From Sphingobacterium sp. UGAL515B_05 (lineage in GTDB: Bacteria; Bacteroidota; Bacteroidia; Sphingobacteriales; Sphingobacteriaceae), in assembly GCF_033097525.1 (NCBI RefSeq), contig NZ_CP109907.1, positions 496,001-560,000 on the forward strand: DNA of 64,000 nt, given 5' to 3'. The position numbers and the translations under genes were made by a program. The first letter of the stretch is position 1; the number at the start of each line of letters is the position of its first letter. The notes beneath the pieces are model-generated. The model was not told the DNA's origin. It saw only the letters and a program-made list of their open reading frames with translations, and did not search any database. This document shows positions 42,975 through 53,032 of this stretch, in pieces.

Positions 42975-43556
42975 ATGCAGAAAAAAATACTTATTATCAA
43001 TGGTCACCCGAATCGGGAATCCTTCAATTTTGGCATTGCAAATGCTTATCAAGAAGCTGCGGTAGCGTCCGGAGCTACAGTACGAACAATCCATATTATT
43101 GACCTGGACTTCAATCCAAACCTTGAATTTGGTTATCGTAAACGGACAGAACTGGAACAGGACCTACTTCTTGCCTGGGAAGACATATTATGGGCGGATC
43201 ATTTGGTCTGGATACATCCCGTTTGGTGGGGCGGTCTTCCTGCCTTGATGAAAGGCTTTATCGATAGATTATTTTTACCTGGACGGGCCTTTCAATACCG
43301 CGAAAATTCTCTTTTTTGGGACAAATTGCTAAAAGGAAAATCTGCCCGGATCATTACAACACTCGATCAACCAAGTTGGTATTATGCATTAGTTTACGGC
43401 AGACCAAGTGTTAATCAACTCAAAAGATCCACCCTTCAATTTTGTGGAATATCGCCGGTTAAAGTCACCTATATCGGAATTATCAAAACTTCCGATCCTA
43501 TTAAACGAAATAAATGGCTACAAAAAGTACAACGGTTGGGACACAAACAAGCTTAA
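42975..43556 (+). CDS. NAD(P)H oxidoreductase with flavodoxin-like fold
   Basis: A 193-residue flavodoxin-fold quinone reductase (KefF/NQO-like). The stretches IINGHPNRESFNFGIANAYQ, DLDFNPNLEFGY and DHLVWIHPVWWGGLPALMKG, with FIDRLFLPGRAFQY, are diagnostic for this family, which uses FMN and NAD(P)H to reduce quinones by two electrons. The -7-like TATTTTTG at 42950-42957 lacks a well-placed -33, so it may be read through from the Crp/Fnr gene. purA follows downstream with its own promoter. Confidence 0.88.
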   Translation: MQKKILIINGHPNRESFNFGIANAYQEAAVASGATVRTIHIIDLDFNPNLEFGYRKRTELEQDLLLAWEDILWADHLVWIHPVWWGGLPALMKGFIDRLFLPGRAFQYRENSLFWDKLLKGKSARIITTLDQPSWYYALVYGRPSVNQLKRSTLQFCGISPVKVTYIGIIKTSDPIKRNKWLQKVQRLGHKQA

Positions 43557-43609
43557 GCGCAATCCAAACGCATTAAGACTGCTGGCCAAATGATAATGAG
43601 GAGCACTTT

Positions 43610-43653
43610 TTGCCAAATGGCAATTGTCCTCCGCTTTGCAAGCCCTAGCTTTG
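43610..43653 (+). promoter_or_regulatory. purA promoter with adjacent palindrome
   Basis: TTG (43624-43626), 19 nt and TAGCTTTG (43646-43653) form a complete promoter ahead of the start at 43679. The palindrome TTGCCAAATGGCAA (43610-43623) abuts the -33 element and is a candidate regulator site. Confidence 0.65.
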
Positions 43654-43678
43654 ACCATAAATTCAAGACAAACGCAAT

Positions 43679-44953
43679 ATGGACATTCTAATTGGGCTCC
43701 AGTGGGGAGACGAGGGTAAAGGAAAATTCATTGATCTGATCGGAAGCGACTATGATATTATCGCCCGATTTAATGGCGGCGCGAATGCCGGACATAGTAT
43801 CTATTATCAAGGTAACAAGGTTACACTAAAACTACTTCCATCAGGCATCTTTTCGTCGCATGTCAAAAACATTATTGGCACCGGTGTGGTGGTTGACCCA
43901 TTAGCATTCAAAGCGGAAATCGAAGAACTAGCGCACATTATGCCAGATCAAGATCTCGTTGATAGAATTTTGATATCCCAAAAAGCGCATCTCGTTTTAC
44001 CGACCCATCGCTATTGGGATATCTATATGGAACAGTCCCCATTGTATCGGACGATAGGAACGACCAAAAATGGAATTGCACCAAGCTATTCCAATAAAAT
44101 ACTAAGACAGAACCTTCGTGTTGGTGATATTCACTCGGATAGTTTTAATACGGACGTATATCAAATTTTAAACCGTCAATACAATGAACTACAGCTTTTG
44201 GGACAAGAAATGCCTGCATTCGAAGAGCTTTACCACGATTTTATTCAGGGATGCGCTTCCTTAAAACAAGTGCCAATTATAGATACTGAAATCTTTCTGA
44301 ACAAGGCAATCCGAGATGGCAAGAAGGTATTGGCGGAAGGTGCGCAGGCAACCCTGCTTGACATCGACCATGGAAGTTATCCTTATGTGACCTCATCAAA
44401 TACGATTGCCTCCGCAGCCTGTGTAAGCTTGGGTGTGTCGCCTAAACTGGTGGACAAAATTTATGGTGTTACAAAAGCCTATTGCACCCGTGTGGGTAAT
44501 GGCATTTTTCCAACGGAGATCACAGGACAAGCTGCCAATGATTTACGGGAAAAAGGCGCTGAATTCGGTTCCAATACCAAGCGTCCCCGTCGTGTCGGCT
44601 GGCTGGATCTTCCAGCATTAAAATATGCCGTCATGTTAAATGGAGTCACTCAGCTTGTTCTTACGAAAGCTGACATCTTGAACGAAATGGCTGCCATCCC
44701 CGTCTGTACACATTATAAAATAGATGAACAAAAAATTTCCTTAGCATTTCCCCAATCCGCTGAACAAGAAATTAAACCAATCTGGAAATATTTAAAAGGT
44801 TGGAATACCGATTTCTCTAACATCAAGCAGGCAAACTTACTTCCAGAAACCTTGGGTGCATTTATCTCCTTTTTAGAAGACGAGTTACAAGTTCCCATAA
44901 CGTATCTTTCAACAGGACCTCAACGTGAAGAATTGATTAACTTAGCGAAGTAA
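43679..44953 (+). CDS. purA: Adenylosuccinate synthetase, possibly a divergent paralogue
   Basis: A 424-residue GTP-dependent ligase joining IMP and aspartate in AMP synthesis. The P-loop-like WGDEGKGK (9-17, catalytic Asp11) and His39 in ANAGHS are intact, as are GTTKNGIAPSY, GAQATLLDIDHGSYPYVTSSNT and FGSNTKRPRRVGWLDLPALKY. Several positions differ from the usual forms (GIGP becomes GIAP, TGRPRR becomes TKRPRR). It lies between two Crp/Fnr regulator genes and not with purine genes, so it may be a second copy. A Crp/Fnr gene follows after 12 bases in the same transcript. Confidence 0.9.
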   Translation: MDILIGLQWGDEGKGKFIDLIGSDYDIIARFNGGANAGHSIYYQGNKVTLKLLPSGIFSSHVKNIIGTGVVVDPLAFKAEIEELAHIMPDQDLVDRILISQKAHLVLPTHRYWDIYMEQSPLYRTIGTTKNGIAPSYSNKILRQNLRVGDIHSDSFNTDVYQILNRQYNELQLLGQEMPAFEELYHDFIQGCASLKQVPIIDTEIFLNKAIRDGKKVLAEGAQATLLDIDHGSYPYVTSSNTIASAACVSLGVSPKLVDKIYGVTKAYCTRVGNGIFPTEITGQAANDLREKGAEFGSNTKRPRRVGWLDLPALKYAVMLNGVTQLVLTKADILNEMAAIPVCTHYKIDEQKISLAFPQSAEQEIKPIWKYLKGWNTDFSNIKQANLLPETLGAFISFLEDELQVPITYLSTGPQREELINLAK

Positions 44954-44965
44954 TATAAAGGTAAC

Positions 44966-45532
44966 ATGGAGCAATTACTGGAATACATCCGAAAATTTGG
45001 ACAGCTCGATTTGCGAGAAGAGAACTTAATTCGACAGGCATTCGAAAAAAAAAGTATTCCAAAGTCAAGCTATTTTGTCGCTTGCGGTAAAATAAACAAT
45101 AGCATTGCTTTTGTGGAATCGGGAGTATTCCGTTCGCTCTATTACAACAGTAAAGGCGATGATTTTACCCGTTATTTCATCTATGAAGGTCGTTTTATTG
45201 GGGATCTTCAGAGCTTCTTGGATCGAACACCATCCAATGACTATATAGAATCCCTTACAGATACCGAAATCTGGAGCCTTGATTTTGACAACTTTACACT
45301 CCTTGAAAAGGAAATTAAAGTTTGGCCATTGTTAATGGCCAAACTTTATGGTTTTGTGGTGGAAAGTAAGCTAAAAACGGCAAATACCATGATGAATCTC
45401 GATGCCAAAGAACGCTATCTACTATTCTTGAAGCTTTACCCTGGTTTGGCCAATCGTGTTCCATTAGCCATGTTAGCATCCTATTTAGGGATTACCGCAT
45501 CATCCCTGAGCCGGATTCGGAAAAATATCTAA
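44966..45532 (+). CDS. Crp/Fnr family regulator downstream of purA
   Basis: A 188-residue regulator of the same class and length as the one at 42350, with a beta-roll (YFVACGKINNSIAFVESGVF) and a C-terminal helix-turn-helix (VPLAMLASYLGITASSLSRIRKNI). No FNR Cys cluster is visible. It begins 12 bases after purA and is probably co-transcribed with it. Its effector is unknown; the two regulators look like relatives, so regional duplication is possible. Confidence 0.88.
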   Translation: MEQLLEYIRKFGQLDLREENLIRQAFEKKSIPKSSYFVACGKINNSIAFVESGVFRSLYYNSKGDDFTRYFIYEGRFIGDLQSFLDRTPSNDYIESLTDTEIWSLDFDNFTLLEKEIKVWPLLMAKLYGFVVESKLKTANTMMNLDAKERYLLFLKLYPGLANRVPLAMLASYLGITASSLSRIRKNI

Positions 45533-45648
45533 CATTTTCTTTGCCGCTGAATCAAAGCCAGAAAAGGCCTTTTGGCAAATTTCACAAGTTTAATTCAGAT
45601 CCTTTCGGCTCCCTTGTCTATCTCATAAGAACAGTGATCGTTGCCGAC

Positions 45649-46884
45649 TTACCAGCGATAAAGCAGCCTTGTAGTGAAGACATTATCTTTCAGATCAGCC
45701 GAAAAGTTTGGTAAACTTGTCGTTTCGTTCGTCACATGCTCATTATATACGGTCAATTTTATCCTATTGTTAATCTGATATGCAAGACCATAGCCCAGCG
45801 TACTAAACTTAACATCACCATCGGCCGTAAAATTATCAGGCATGCCGATTGTCATGCCACTTGCTTTAGTATTTGGATCATAGACGTCATATGCTAACAG
45901 CGCAGTTATACCGGTCTTAGCAATCTCTTGCGTAAACCAAAGATAATATCCGTTAAATTTTCGTTGATAAAGGTCTGTTGTCGGTTGGGTCGTGAAACTC
46001 CTACTGGCATAAGGACCTTTGATATCGGTACCACCTGCCACCCCTGGCTGATCACCGGCAACATATTCTGTTTTAAAACTGGACTTTCCCAAGCTGCTAT
46101 CAAACTCGACCTGTAAGTTAGCTCCATAGTAATTTCTGCCGATGGCTTTACCTTCATTATCATCGCTGGTATGCGCTGTATACCCATTGCTATTGGGTGT
46201 ATAGTAGGTTTTGGTATCGTTACGAACCGAACCCTTATAGAACGAGCCACCAAACCCCAAATGGAGTTTTTTATCTGCTAGGCTATCAAATTTAAAAGCA
46301 AGATTACCGATCAGATCTTTTTTGGAATCATAATCTTTAGCCGAATGGCCGCTACCATTCACCAAGGCTAAATCTAAGTTTAAGAATTTAGCTTTACCGC
46401 CAGGGTGATAGCTTACCATCCCTCCAAGATCACGTTCGCGTGGCATCAACGTCTGGAATACACGTGCCCGTTCCGGAAAATCACGATAGCCTGATGAGTA
46501 CACAATGGAATATCCAAAAGGTCTATTGAAAAGACCCGCCGTTAAACTTAGACCTTTTTGGCTTGGGTGGCGCAATTGAATAAAAGCATCCATCAGTTGT
46601 ACACCGTCCTGGGTTGCATCCAACTGAAAGACAATACTGGAGTACGTATCCACGCGGTCAATTTTAAGACGTCCCCTGCGGATCATAAACCTGTTATCCG
46701 AATTCTTTGAAAAATCACCACCCGAAAATGAAGTAATTCCGGGAGATTGCGCTTTCTGAAACTGTGTCTGAAGGTACCCCGTAATCTTGATATCATGTGG
46801 ATCATAGCTGGAGGGCGCATTATTATTTTGCGCAAGCGCTACGACAGGACCTATCAGGGCTAAGAGTAAAAGTGCTTTTTTCAT
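45649..46884 (-). CDS. OprO/OprP-type porin
   Basis: A 411-residue outer-membrane porin. The signal peptide (MKKALLLLALIGPVVALAQN) is followed by a barrel opening with IKITGYLQTQFQKAQ and RRGRLKIDRVDTYSSIVFQLDATQ, the usual start of Porin_O_P proteins, and GLFNRPFGYSIVYSSGYRDFPER. It ends with Trp. Relatives include phosphate-selective porins, but selectivity cannot be read from sequence. No operon partner. An 8-bp inverted repeat (46993-47009) lies about 110 bases upstream. Confidence 0.85.
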   Translation of the reverse strand: MKKALLLLALIGPVVALAQNNNAPSSYDPHDIKITGYLQTQFQKAQSPGITSFSGGDFSKNSDNRFMIRRGRLKIDRVDTYSSIVFQLDATQDGVQLMDAFIQLRHPSQKGLSLTAGLFNRPFGYSIVYSSGYRDFPERARVFQTLMPRERDLGGMVSYHPGGKAKFLNLDLALVNGSGHSAKDYDSKKDLIGNLAFKFDSLADKKLHLGFGGSFYKGSVRNDTKTYYTPNSNGYTAHTSDDNEGKAIGRNYYGANLQVEFDSSLGKSSFKTEYVAGDQPGVAGGTDIKGPYASRSFTTQPTTDLYQRKFNGYYLWFTQEIAKTGITALLAYDVYDPNTKASGMTIGMPDNFTADGDVKFSTLGYGLAYQINNRIKLTVYNEHVTNETTSLPNFSADLKDNVFTTRLLYRW

Positions 46885-47303
46885 GAGAATTTTAAATAAA
46901 TTATCTTTTTCGCTTGTGATGATATGATACGAGTAGAATCATTTTTCCATCTTCTATTCCATCATCTTTCAACGGCGTAAAAATAGATTCTCAATATTAA
47001 GTTAATATTAATAAATTGTTAGTCTATTAATTTATATACATAAAATTAACGATTTAGTAATAAACGAAAGATCGCTTCGATAGAATTAGTACACAAGAAA
47101 AGTTAAAAACCATTGATTTCATTCATATTTTCTAATACATTAGAATATTTTCGACAGAATGGTAAGGAGTACACTGTAATAACTTCGGAATTGTTACTTT
47201 ATAACAAATATAAAAATAGTAGTAAAAACTCAATCTAAATGTAGCATTTATATGCCCATTATCGTATAGCTAGTAACTAATTAAAATATTAAACGTTAGA
47301 ATT
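46885..47303. other. Gene-free interval upstream of the porin and the lipoprotein gene
   Basis: About 420 bases, AT-rich, with no coding frame. It contains the perfect inverted repeat AATATTAA G TTAATATT (46993-47009), which may be a regulator site for the porin, and TAAATGTAGCATTTA (47236-47250), a near-twin of a palindrome found upstream of the lipoprotein at 59864. No consensus promoter was found for either flanking gene. Confidence 0.5.
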
Positions 47304-48002
47304 ATGAAGATAAGTAAACTATTTGCATTCGTTCTTCTTTGTGCATCCTGCAAAAAAGATCATGAATCCTATCAAGACCTATATAGTAAAGCGGACAAAA
47401 AACTCGCAGAAATAGAAAACTTAATTAAAAAGTCTTCCTGCAACGACCTTAGCAATTGGCAAGTAGATACTATCATGGATGGAATTGGCAGCGGACACAG
47501 GTATTTTCCGGTAAACAACACGATTAAAAGTGACTATGAGAAATTAAAAGCCACTTATCTTGAATTATTAAATTCTGCAAGAAAAACAGATCCTCGTCCC
47601 ATATTGAATGATATTTTTACACCTGAAACTCATTTTGAAATCGGCTGTATTGAAGGACATCCCAAAGTACTTTTAGCTTCAGATTTTTCGGCCGAGCAAG
47701 TTCGAGATCGCTTGAGTACCAATATAGAAGAGCTAGAAAGGTTCTATTCTAATAAGACGTGTAATGGATCCAATAATTGGTATGTAAGACCAATAGTAAA
47801 AGACTGCCAAATAAAATACGTACTACACTATATTGGGACCGAGTCAGGAGATAATTTTGCTTTTTCTGTTAAATACAATCAATATAAGGCATTGTCTTCC
47901 AGATTAGCCCAATTGGACTCTAATTATGCAACATGTGAAAATTCGTTAGCTCCTCAGAAACATGTTATATGCGAAAACCATATCCCTGTGATTATAGATT
48001 AG
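47304..48002 (+). CDS. Orphan lipoprotein
   Basis: A 232-residue lipoprotein (lipobox LCASC, then KKDHES, a surface-export-like signal). The N-terminal part after the anchor is a helical, charged stretch (KADKKLAEIENLIKKS), followed by a domain with five or more cysteines (SSCNDLS, GCIEGHP, KTCNGSN, KDCQIKY, ATCENS, VICENH) that may form disulfides. I recognise no family. It stands alone, with a terminator-like hairpin after it. The palindrome TAAATGTAGCATTTA lies 54 bases upstream. Confidence 0.7.
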   Translation: MKISKLFAFVLLCASCKKDHESYQDLYSKADKKLAEIENLIKKSSCNDLSNWQVDTIMDGIGSGHRYFPVNNTIKSDYEKLKATYLELLNSARKTDPRPILNDIFTPETHFEIGCIEGHPKVLLASDFSAEQVRDRLSTNIEELERFYSNKTCNGSNNWYVRPIVKDCQIKYVLHYIGTESGDNFAFSVKYNQYKALSSRLAQLDSNYATCENSLAPQKHVICENHIPVIID

Positions 48003-48173
48003 TCCATTTCTGTGCATCGACTATGAAGGACTATCCTCGTAATGTAATTGGCACCAAAACAGCAACTATACTGAGACAAGTAAAAAGAGGATGTCTAAAA
48101 AGTAAAAATAGACTCTCTGAGATTTGAATGTTAGAAAAGCTCCTGTATAGGTATACGTTAAAATATCAATAAA

Positions 48174-48210
48174 AAAAGGGGCTATCCAACCTTTTTGGAC
48201 AGCCCCCTTT
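48174..48210. terminator. Hairpin terminator between convergent genes
   Basis: AAAGGGGCTATCCAA pairs with TTGGACAGCCCCCTTT with one bulge and one mismatch around a short loop. It lies between the orphan lipoprotein and the SusD gene on the other strand and has A and T runs on its two sides, so it could stop both. Confidence 0.75.
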
Positions 48211-48231
48211 ATTAAGTAATAGGAGATGGAA

Positions 48232-49734
48232 CTAGTTTACATCCCAAAAGATCGTACTCTTTTGCGGATCAATATCTCCTTGAGCCTTTACATTTGCGTT
48301 ATTAAAACTATACTCATTTTGCGGGTACATTAAACGCAAAGGTATTTTCCGAGTGCCAACACTTGTATTTTTAGAAAGAGGCACATCCTTAGGAAATCCT
48401 AACCTCCTGTAATCTACATAAGCTTCAAAGTTATTTATACCTGGAAGAGAAAGATATTTTTGATTTATAATCAATTCTAACTTATTCGTAGCTGTCGCCC
48501 AGTTCGCAGACGGTGATAACAAAAATGCAGTTGATACTGTACTAGCATCAGTAACCTTCAACCATTTGAATGATTCTTTGACAGCATTTTCATAAGCTGT
48601 CTTTGCATCGCCTGTTATCCAGCCCCGCTGAATAGCTTCAGCTTGTAAGAACAAACTTTCTACCGAGGTCATTAGCCATAGAGGCTGTGTTCCATCTTTC
48701 AAAATACCTGTACCAATTACAATTGATTCCTGAGATGAAGATGCCCCTTTTACGTTTGTTGCTCCAAGGTCTTTACCTACCCATCGATTGTTAGGATCAA
48801 CTGGATTTCTGGCTGGCAAGAACAGATATTGATAACGAATATCATTAGTATTCTTATATCTATTCAATAGATAGTTACTTACGCGATTAAATCCATCTGC
48901 TAAGGTACCGTTTTGATTGGCAACGTAGGTTGAATAGACCGGATTTACCTGATTTGCTGCCATCGCAAAGGCAATAGTAAGATTTGCCGATTTATCAGAT
49001 TCAATAAAACCACTTCCATCTCCCGTAATTTTTGCGATCTCAGCGCCTGGATTTTTATTAAATTCGGATTGGTGAATTAATAATTTCAATGCTTGCGTAT
49101 TGGCCAGCTTACGCCATTTCGTCAGATCACCACCAAATAATACGTCAGCACTTCTAATCTCATCGCTAATTGCTAGTCCCTTTTTAAAAATAAGACGAGC
49201 AGAATCAAGCTGAACTAACAAATCCTTATATATATCTTCCCCTTTATCATATTTGGGAGCAACAGCTGCATCTCCTCTTAAAGCGTCCGAATAAGGTACG
49301 TTATTATACATATCGACCAAATACATAAAGCCAATTGATTTCATAACTTTCGCAACTCCAACATAGAATTCCTCGTTTGTCGCTTTGCCTTTTTTCTCCA
49401 TAAAATCAGCATCAGTCAATACATCATACCAAGATGTGGTGCTATTTGCCCATTGTGCTTGTTGATATGATGGGGTAATATCGTAGTTTTCTAATGGTAA
49501 ACTCGGTCCAAAATCACTTCCTCTGCCCCAATATCCGGACCACGAAGCAGCCCAACTATATTGAGTTCCCATACGTGTAGCAGTTTGCTTTAATACCATA
49601 GGTAACAAGTAACTAGCTTTGACCGTAGGCTCGGTAGGATTATTAGGATTTTCATTAATATCGAAGAAACTATCTTTGCATCCCGTCATTGCTATGGCTG
49701 CTGAAAATAGTGCTATTATAACTTTATTTTTCAT
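48232..49734 (-). CDS. SusD/RagB-like nutrient-binding lipoprotein
   Basis: A 500-residue surface lipoprotein (lipobox AMTGC, then KDSFFD). The N-terminal DINENPNNPTEPTVKASYLL and DMYNNVPYSDALRG are family marks of the SusD-like group 2, which pairs with SusC channels as a lid and substrate-binding protein. The helical TPR-like parts and RLGFPKDVPLSKN near the end match. It is 18 bases after the SusC gene and is the terminal gene of that pair. The substrate is unknown; no hydrolase is nearby. Confidence 0.9.
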   Translation of the reverse strand: MKNKVIIALFSAAIAMTGCKDSFFDINENPNNPTEPTVKASYLLPMVLKQTATRMGTQYSWAASWSGYWGRGSDFGPSLPLENYDITPSYQQAQWANSTTSWYDVLTDADFMEKKGKATNEEFYVGVAKVMKSIGFMYLVDMYNNVPYSDALRGDAAVAPKYDKGEDIYKDLLVQLDSARLIFKKGLAISDEIRSADVLFGGDLTKWRKLANTQALKLLIHQSEFNKNPGAEIAKITGDGSGFIESDKSANLTIAFAMAANQVNPVYSTYVANQNGTLADGFNRVSNYLLNRYKNTNDIRYQYLFLPARNPVDPNNRWVGKDLGATNVKGASSSQESIVIGTGILKDGTQPLWLMTSVESLFLQAEAIQRGWITGDAKTAYENAVKESFKWLKVTDASTVSTAFLLSPSANWATATNKLELIINQKYLSLPGINNFEAYVDYRRLGFPKDVPLSKNTSVGTRKIPLRLMYPQNEYSFNNANVKAQGDIDPQKSTIFWDVN

Positions 49735-49752
49735 TTTTCAATTCTTTTGTCG

Positions 49753-52700
49753 TTAAAACTTAGCATTAATTGTAAATCCATAATTTCTAACTGGTGGATT
49801 TGCATTTGCGTTGACGTTTCCATAAGCATTCGGATAATCTGAGGTCATACTATTAAAATCAGGATCCATAAATTTATTTTCTTTTGGTAACCACAAAGCT
49901 AAATTACGCCCTACAAGAGCTACAGATAGCCCCTTAATTACTTTTTGACGTGCTGACAGCCATTCCGAAGGAACATCATATGTTAAAGAAAGTTCACGTA
50001 ACCTCCATTGACTTGCACTTACAATAAAATTGGAAGCTGTATTTCTAAATTCTCCAGTATAATAATTATAAATCGGTTCTTTTTCGCCGATCTTAACCGA
50101 TGTATTTTCTATATATTGACCTGGATTATTTGGATCAGCAATAACAGAATTCGGCAAAATGAATGGTTCCCTATTATTATAAGCAGTAGCTTCAGAAACA
50201 CCAGTCCAAGCCATATCAGATCCTAGACCAAAAAACGATACAACATGTCCACCTTTATGCTCAAACATCGCTGAAAGATTAAAACTCTTCCAATGTACCG
50301 AAGGCGTCAAATTGACAATCCACTTTGGTAAAGTACGACCAAAATTCACATTATCAGACGAGGTAGAAGGTCTACCCGTTGTTGAACTTACAATTATACG
50401 CCCTTGATCATCCCGCCTATAATCAGTTCCACGCATTTGATAGGCAGGCAATCCTTTGATTGCGTAATTTCCTGCGGCCACATATCCACCGATTGAAAGT
50501 TCATTCAACCCAAGGCTTTCATCAATACTGGTTACTTTAGAATCATTCCACAGGAAGCTTCCCTTGAAATTTACTCCACCATTATTGAATTTGATAATTG
50601 GTGTAATATTAAAACCAAAATCCACACCGTAGCTATTAAAAGAAGCTGCGTTACGATAACTCCTCGAATAACCAGAAGCTTCGGAAATATTTACACTAAT
50701 AATTTGATCTGTATTTTTATTATAAAAATACGTTGCTTCTAAAGTCAGACGATTATTCCATAAACCAGCTTCAAACCCTGCTTCAGTAGAATTAATACGC
50801 TCAGGTTTAAGATTAGGATCGTAAGTAGTGTTATTAGCAGTTAAGCCGGGAACTGAACCGAATGGAAAACCACTTGTAGCAGGTTGAGAAAAAGTTGCTG
50901 CTAAAAAATAGGGATCAATATCTGAGTTTGCTGTTTTAGTCCATCCCCCTCTTATTTTCAAATAATTAAATGCATCAGATTTCCATTCAGGAATGGCATC
51001 TGTTAAGATCACTGCTGCATTAACTCCTGGATAGAAATAAGAATTATTTCCCATTGCTAAAGTTGAAGACTTATCCCACCTTCCTGTCACCTCAATGTTC
51101 GCCCAATTCTTATAATTTAATCCAGCACTACCATAATAGGAGAAAAGACGAGTACGATAACCATTTGAAGATCCCGATAAGATACCGATTCGGTTGCTTA
51201 AATTGTATAATTCGGATACCACTAAATTATCTGCACCCACACGTGTTATTCTCCAATCATTTTGACGGACATAGGTACCCAAGATCCCTTTGAACGTAAA
51301 ATCATCATCGATTTTAGTGTTCACATCAGCAAAAAAGTCTGATGTCAAGATTGTTTGATTATAATTATACTCTTCTATTGCTCCAGCAATTGGATCTTTA
51401 CCTCTATTAATCGCCCACTCTGACGGATTGACCCCAACGGTTTTATTCCTTTCAGCAATATTACGAGAAGTCAAAGACGCTCTATATGTGAAATTTAACC
51501 AATCTGTCGCTTTTAAGCTTAAATCCAAATTGGTTATCAAATCTTGCTTTTTACCTTCTTTTCGCCAGTTACCAATTGAAAAATACGGATTTAAACCATA
51601 ATTCGTAAACCAATTTTCATAGGTTGAAAATTTATCATTTTTGTAATCCTTATACTTCGATAGAATAATGTCAGCTGGTGTATTGATTAACTGACTAAAC
51701 AAGCCTGAATTACCTCCAGTGTTTTGAGCTGCAAAATAATCAGCTTGTGCTGTCTGATTATATAAATCGTAATTCTGTTGGGTATAATTAAAATTAACAC
51801 CTGCTTTAAAAATACCAAACTCTTTCTGCGAATTTAGTCTAATTCCGGTTCTTCTATTTTTATCATCAGGTACGATACCCTTTACCAAAGCATCTTCTAA
51901 ACTTAAGAAGAAATCTTTTGAAGTTAATGATACTCCAGTCTGATTTGTAACCCCTGTATTATAGAACTTTTGGCGTTCATCCGTTCCACTATAAGTTGTA
52001 GTTTGTTGACTACCGTCGGGAAGCTTAGGTCCAATATCTATCGTAGAACCATCAAAGGCTGGCCCCCAGTTCCAGTTCTCAACAGGATCTATTATACCAT
52101 CATATCCTTGGCCAAATTGTTTTTGTAATTTGGGAAAGAATGAAACATTTTGCCATTGTGTTGAGTGACTTAGATTTATTATTGGGTTATCTGAGCCTTT
52201 CTTTGTAGTAACCATGATTACACCATTTCTAGCATCAGGACCGTAAATAGCCGCCGCCGCTCCGCCTTTTAGTACAGAAACATTTTCTACATCATTAGGG
52301 TTAAGAGATGATAGATACTTGATATCCATCTGAATTCCATCTAACACTAATAATGGATCATTTTTACCTGTCAAAGAACGAATACCACGTAAATTAATTT
52401 TTACATCTTCATTAACACTAGAGCTTGTTGTTGTGACGTTCAACCCAGATACTTTCCCCTGAAGTCCATTAGCTAAATTCACCGCACTAGCTTGATTAAT
52501 AGTTTTTGAAGGAACCTGTTCAGCAGAATATCCTAATTCTCTTTTTTCTCTCTTTACGCCCAATGCAGTTACAACAACCTCATCTAGCGAATTATCCGAG
52601 TTATTAAGTGTAACATTAAAAGCTGATTGTCCCTCTTTAACGATTAAAGTTTTGTCAGAATATCCGATAGACCGGAATACAATAACTTTTCCTGTTGGTA

Positions 52701-52890
52701 CAGATAACGAATAATTACCATTCGCATCTGTTTGTGTGGCGACGTTAGATCCCTGTACAGCAATCGTTACTCCTGCCAATGGTTTGCCATCAGCTCCAGT
52801 TACACGACCACTAACTTTTTTCTCTTGCGCAAATGCAACAGAAGTCAGAATCATACTACCCACGAAAAAACTGAGTAATTTGTGTTTCAT
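49753..52890 (-). CDS. SusC/RagA TonB-linked outer-membrane channel
   Basis: A 1045-residue TonB-dependent channel. Signal peptide to AFAQ, a carboxypeptidase-regulatory-like domain (GRVTGADGKPLAGVTIAVQG, TQTDANGNYSLSVPTGKV), a TonB box (LDEVVVTALG), and a plug with LRGIRSLTGKNDPLLVLDGI and VLKGGAAAAIYGPDARNGVI, then the barrel. The N-terminal 110 residues closely resemble the other SusC at 55876, so the pair share a common origin. It is 18 bases upstream of its SusD partner. A promoter lies at 53033-53062, giving a leader of about 140 nt. Confidence 0.95.
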   Translation of the reverse strand: MKHKLLSFFVGSMILTSVAFAQEKKVSGRVTGADGKPLAGVTIAVQGSNVATQTDANGNYSLSVPTGKVIVFRSIGYSDKTLIVKEGQSAFNVTLNNSDNSLDEVVVTALGVKREKRELGYSAEQVPSKTINQASAVNLANGLQGKVSGLNVTTTSSSVNEDVKINLRGIRSLTGKNDPLLVLDGIQMDIKYLSSLNPNDVENVSVLKGGAAAAIYGPDARNGVIMVTTKKGSDNPIINLSHSTQWQNVSFFPKLQKQFGQGYDGIIDPVENWNWGPAFDGSTIDIGPKLPDGSQQTTTYSGTDERQKFYNTGVTNQTGVSLTSKDFFLSLEDALVKGIVPDDKNRRTGIRLNSQKEFGIFKAGVNFNYTQQNYDLYNQTAQADYFAAQNTGGNSGLFSQLINTPADIILSKYKDYKNDKFSTYENWFTNYGLNPYFSIGNWRKEGKKQDLITNLDLSLKATDWLNFTYRASLTSRNIAERNKTVGVNPSEWAINRGKDPIAGAIEEYNYNQTILTSDFFADVNTKIDDDFTFKGILGTYVRQNDWRITRVGADNLVVSELYNLSNRIGILSGSSNGYRTRLFSYYGSAGLNYKNWANIEVTGRWDKSSTLAMGNNSYFYPGVNAAVILTDAIPEWKSDAFNYLKIRGGWTKTANSDIDPYFLAATFSQPATSGFPFGSVPGLTANNTTYDPNLKPERINSTEAGFEAGLWNNRLTLEATYFYNKNTDQIISVNISEASGYSRSYRNAASFNSYGVDFGFNITPIIKFNNGGVNFKGSFLWNDSKVTSIDESLGLNELSIGGYVAAGNYAIKGLPAYQMRGTDYRRDDQGRIIVSSTTGRPSTSSDNVNFGRTLPKWIVNLTPSVHWKSFNLSAMFEHKGGHVVSFFGLGSDMAWTGVSEATAYNNREPFILPNSVIADPNNPGQYIENTSVKIGEKEPIYNYYTGEFRNTASNFIVSASQWRLRELSLTYDVPSEWLSARQKVIKGLSVALVGRNLALWLPKENKFMDPDFNSMTSDYPNAYGNVNANANPPVRNYGFTINAKF

Positions 52891-53032
52891 ATGTTTATGT
52901 TTATTAAAAAAATGTTTATTCTCGATAAAATACTGCTGGTTAGCGATATACTCTCCAATAATTTATATATGTGTTATAGTTAGTAACATCTTTTAGCTAG
53001 GATTGTTTCTACTTGTTAAAAAATGTTAAAAG

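Noticed and set aside
43679..44953. PurZ-type phage enzyme for 2-aminoadenine
   Set aside because: The catalytic Asp of the GDEGKGK motif is kept, which points to ordinary adenylosuccinate synthetase.
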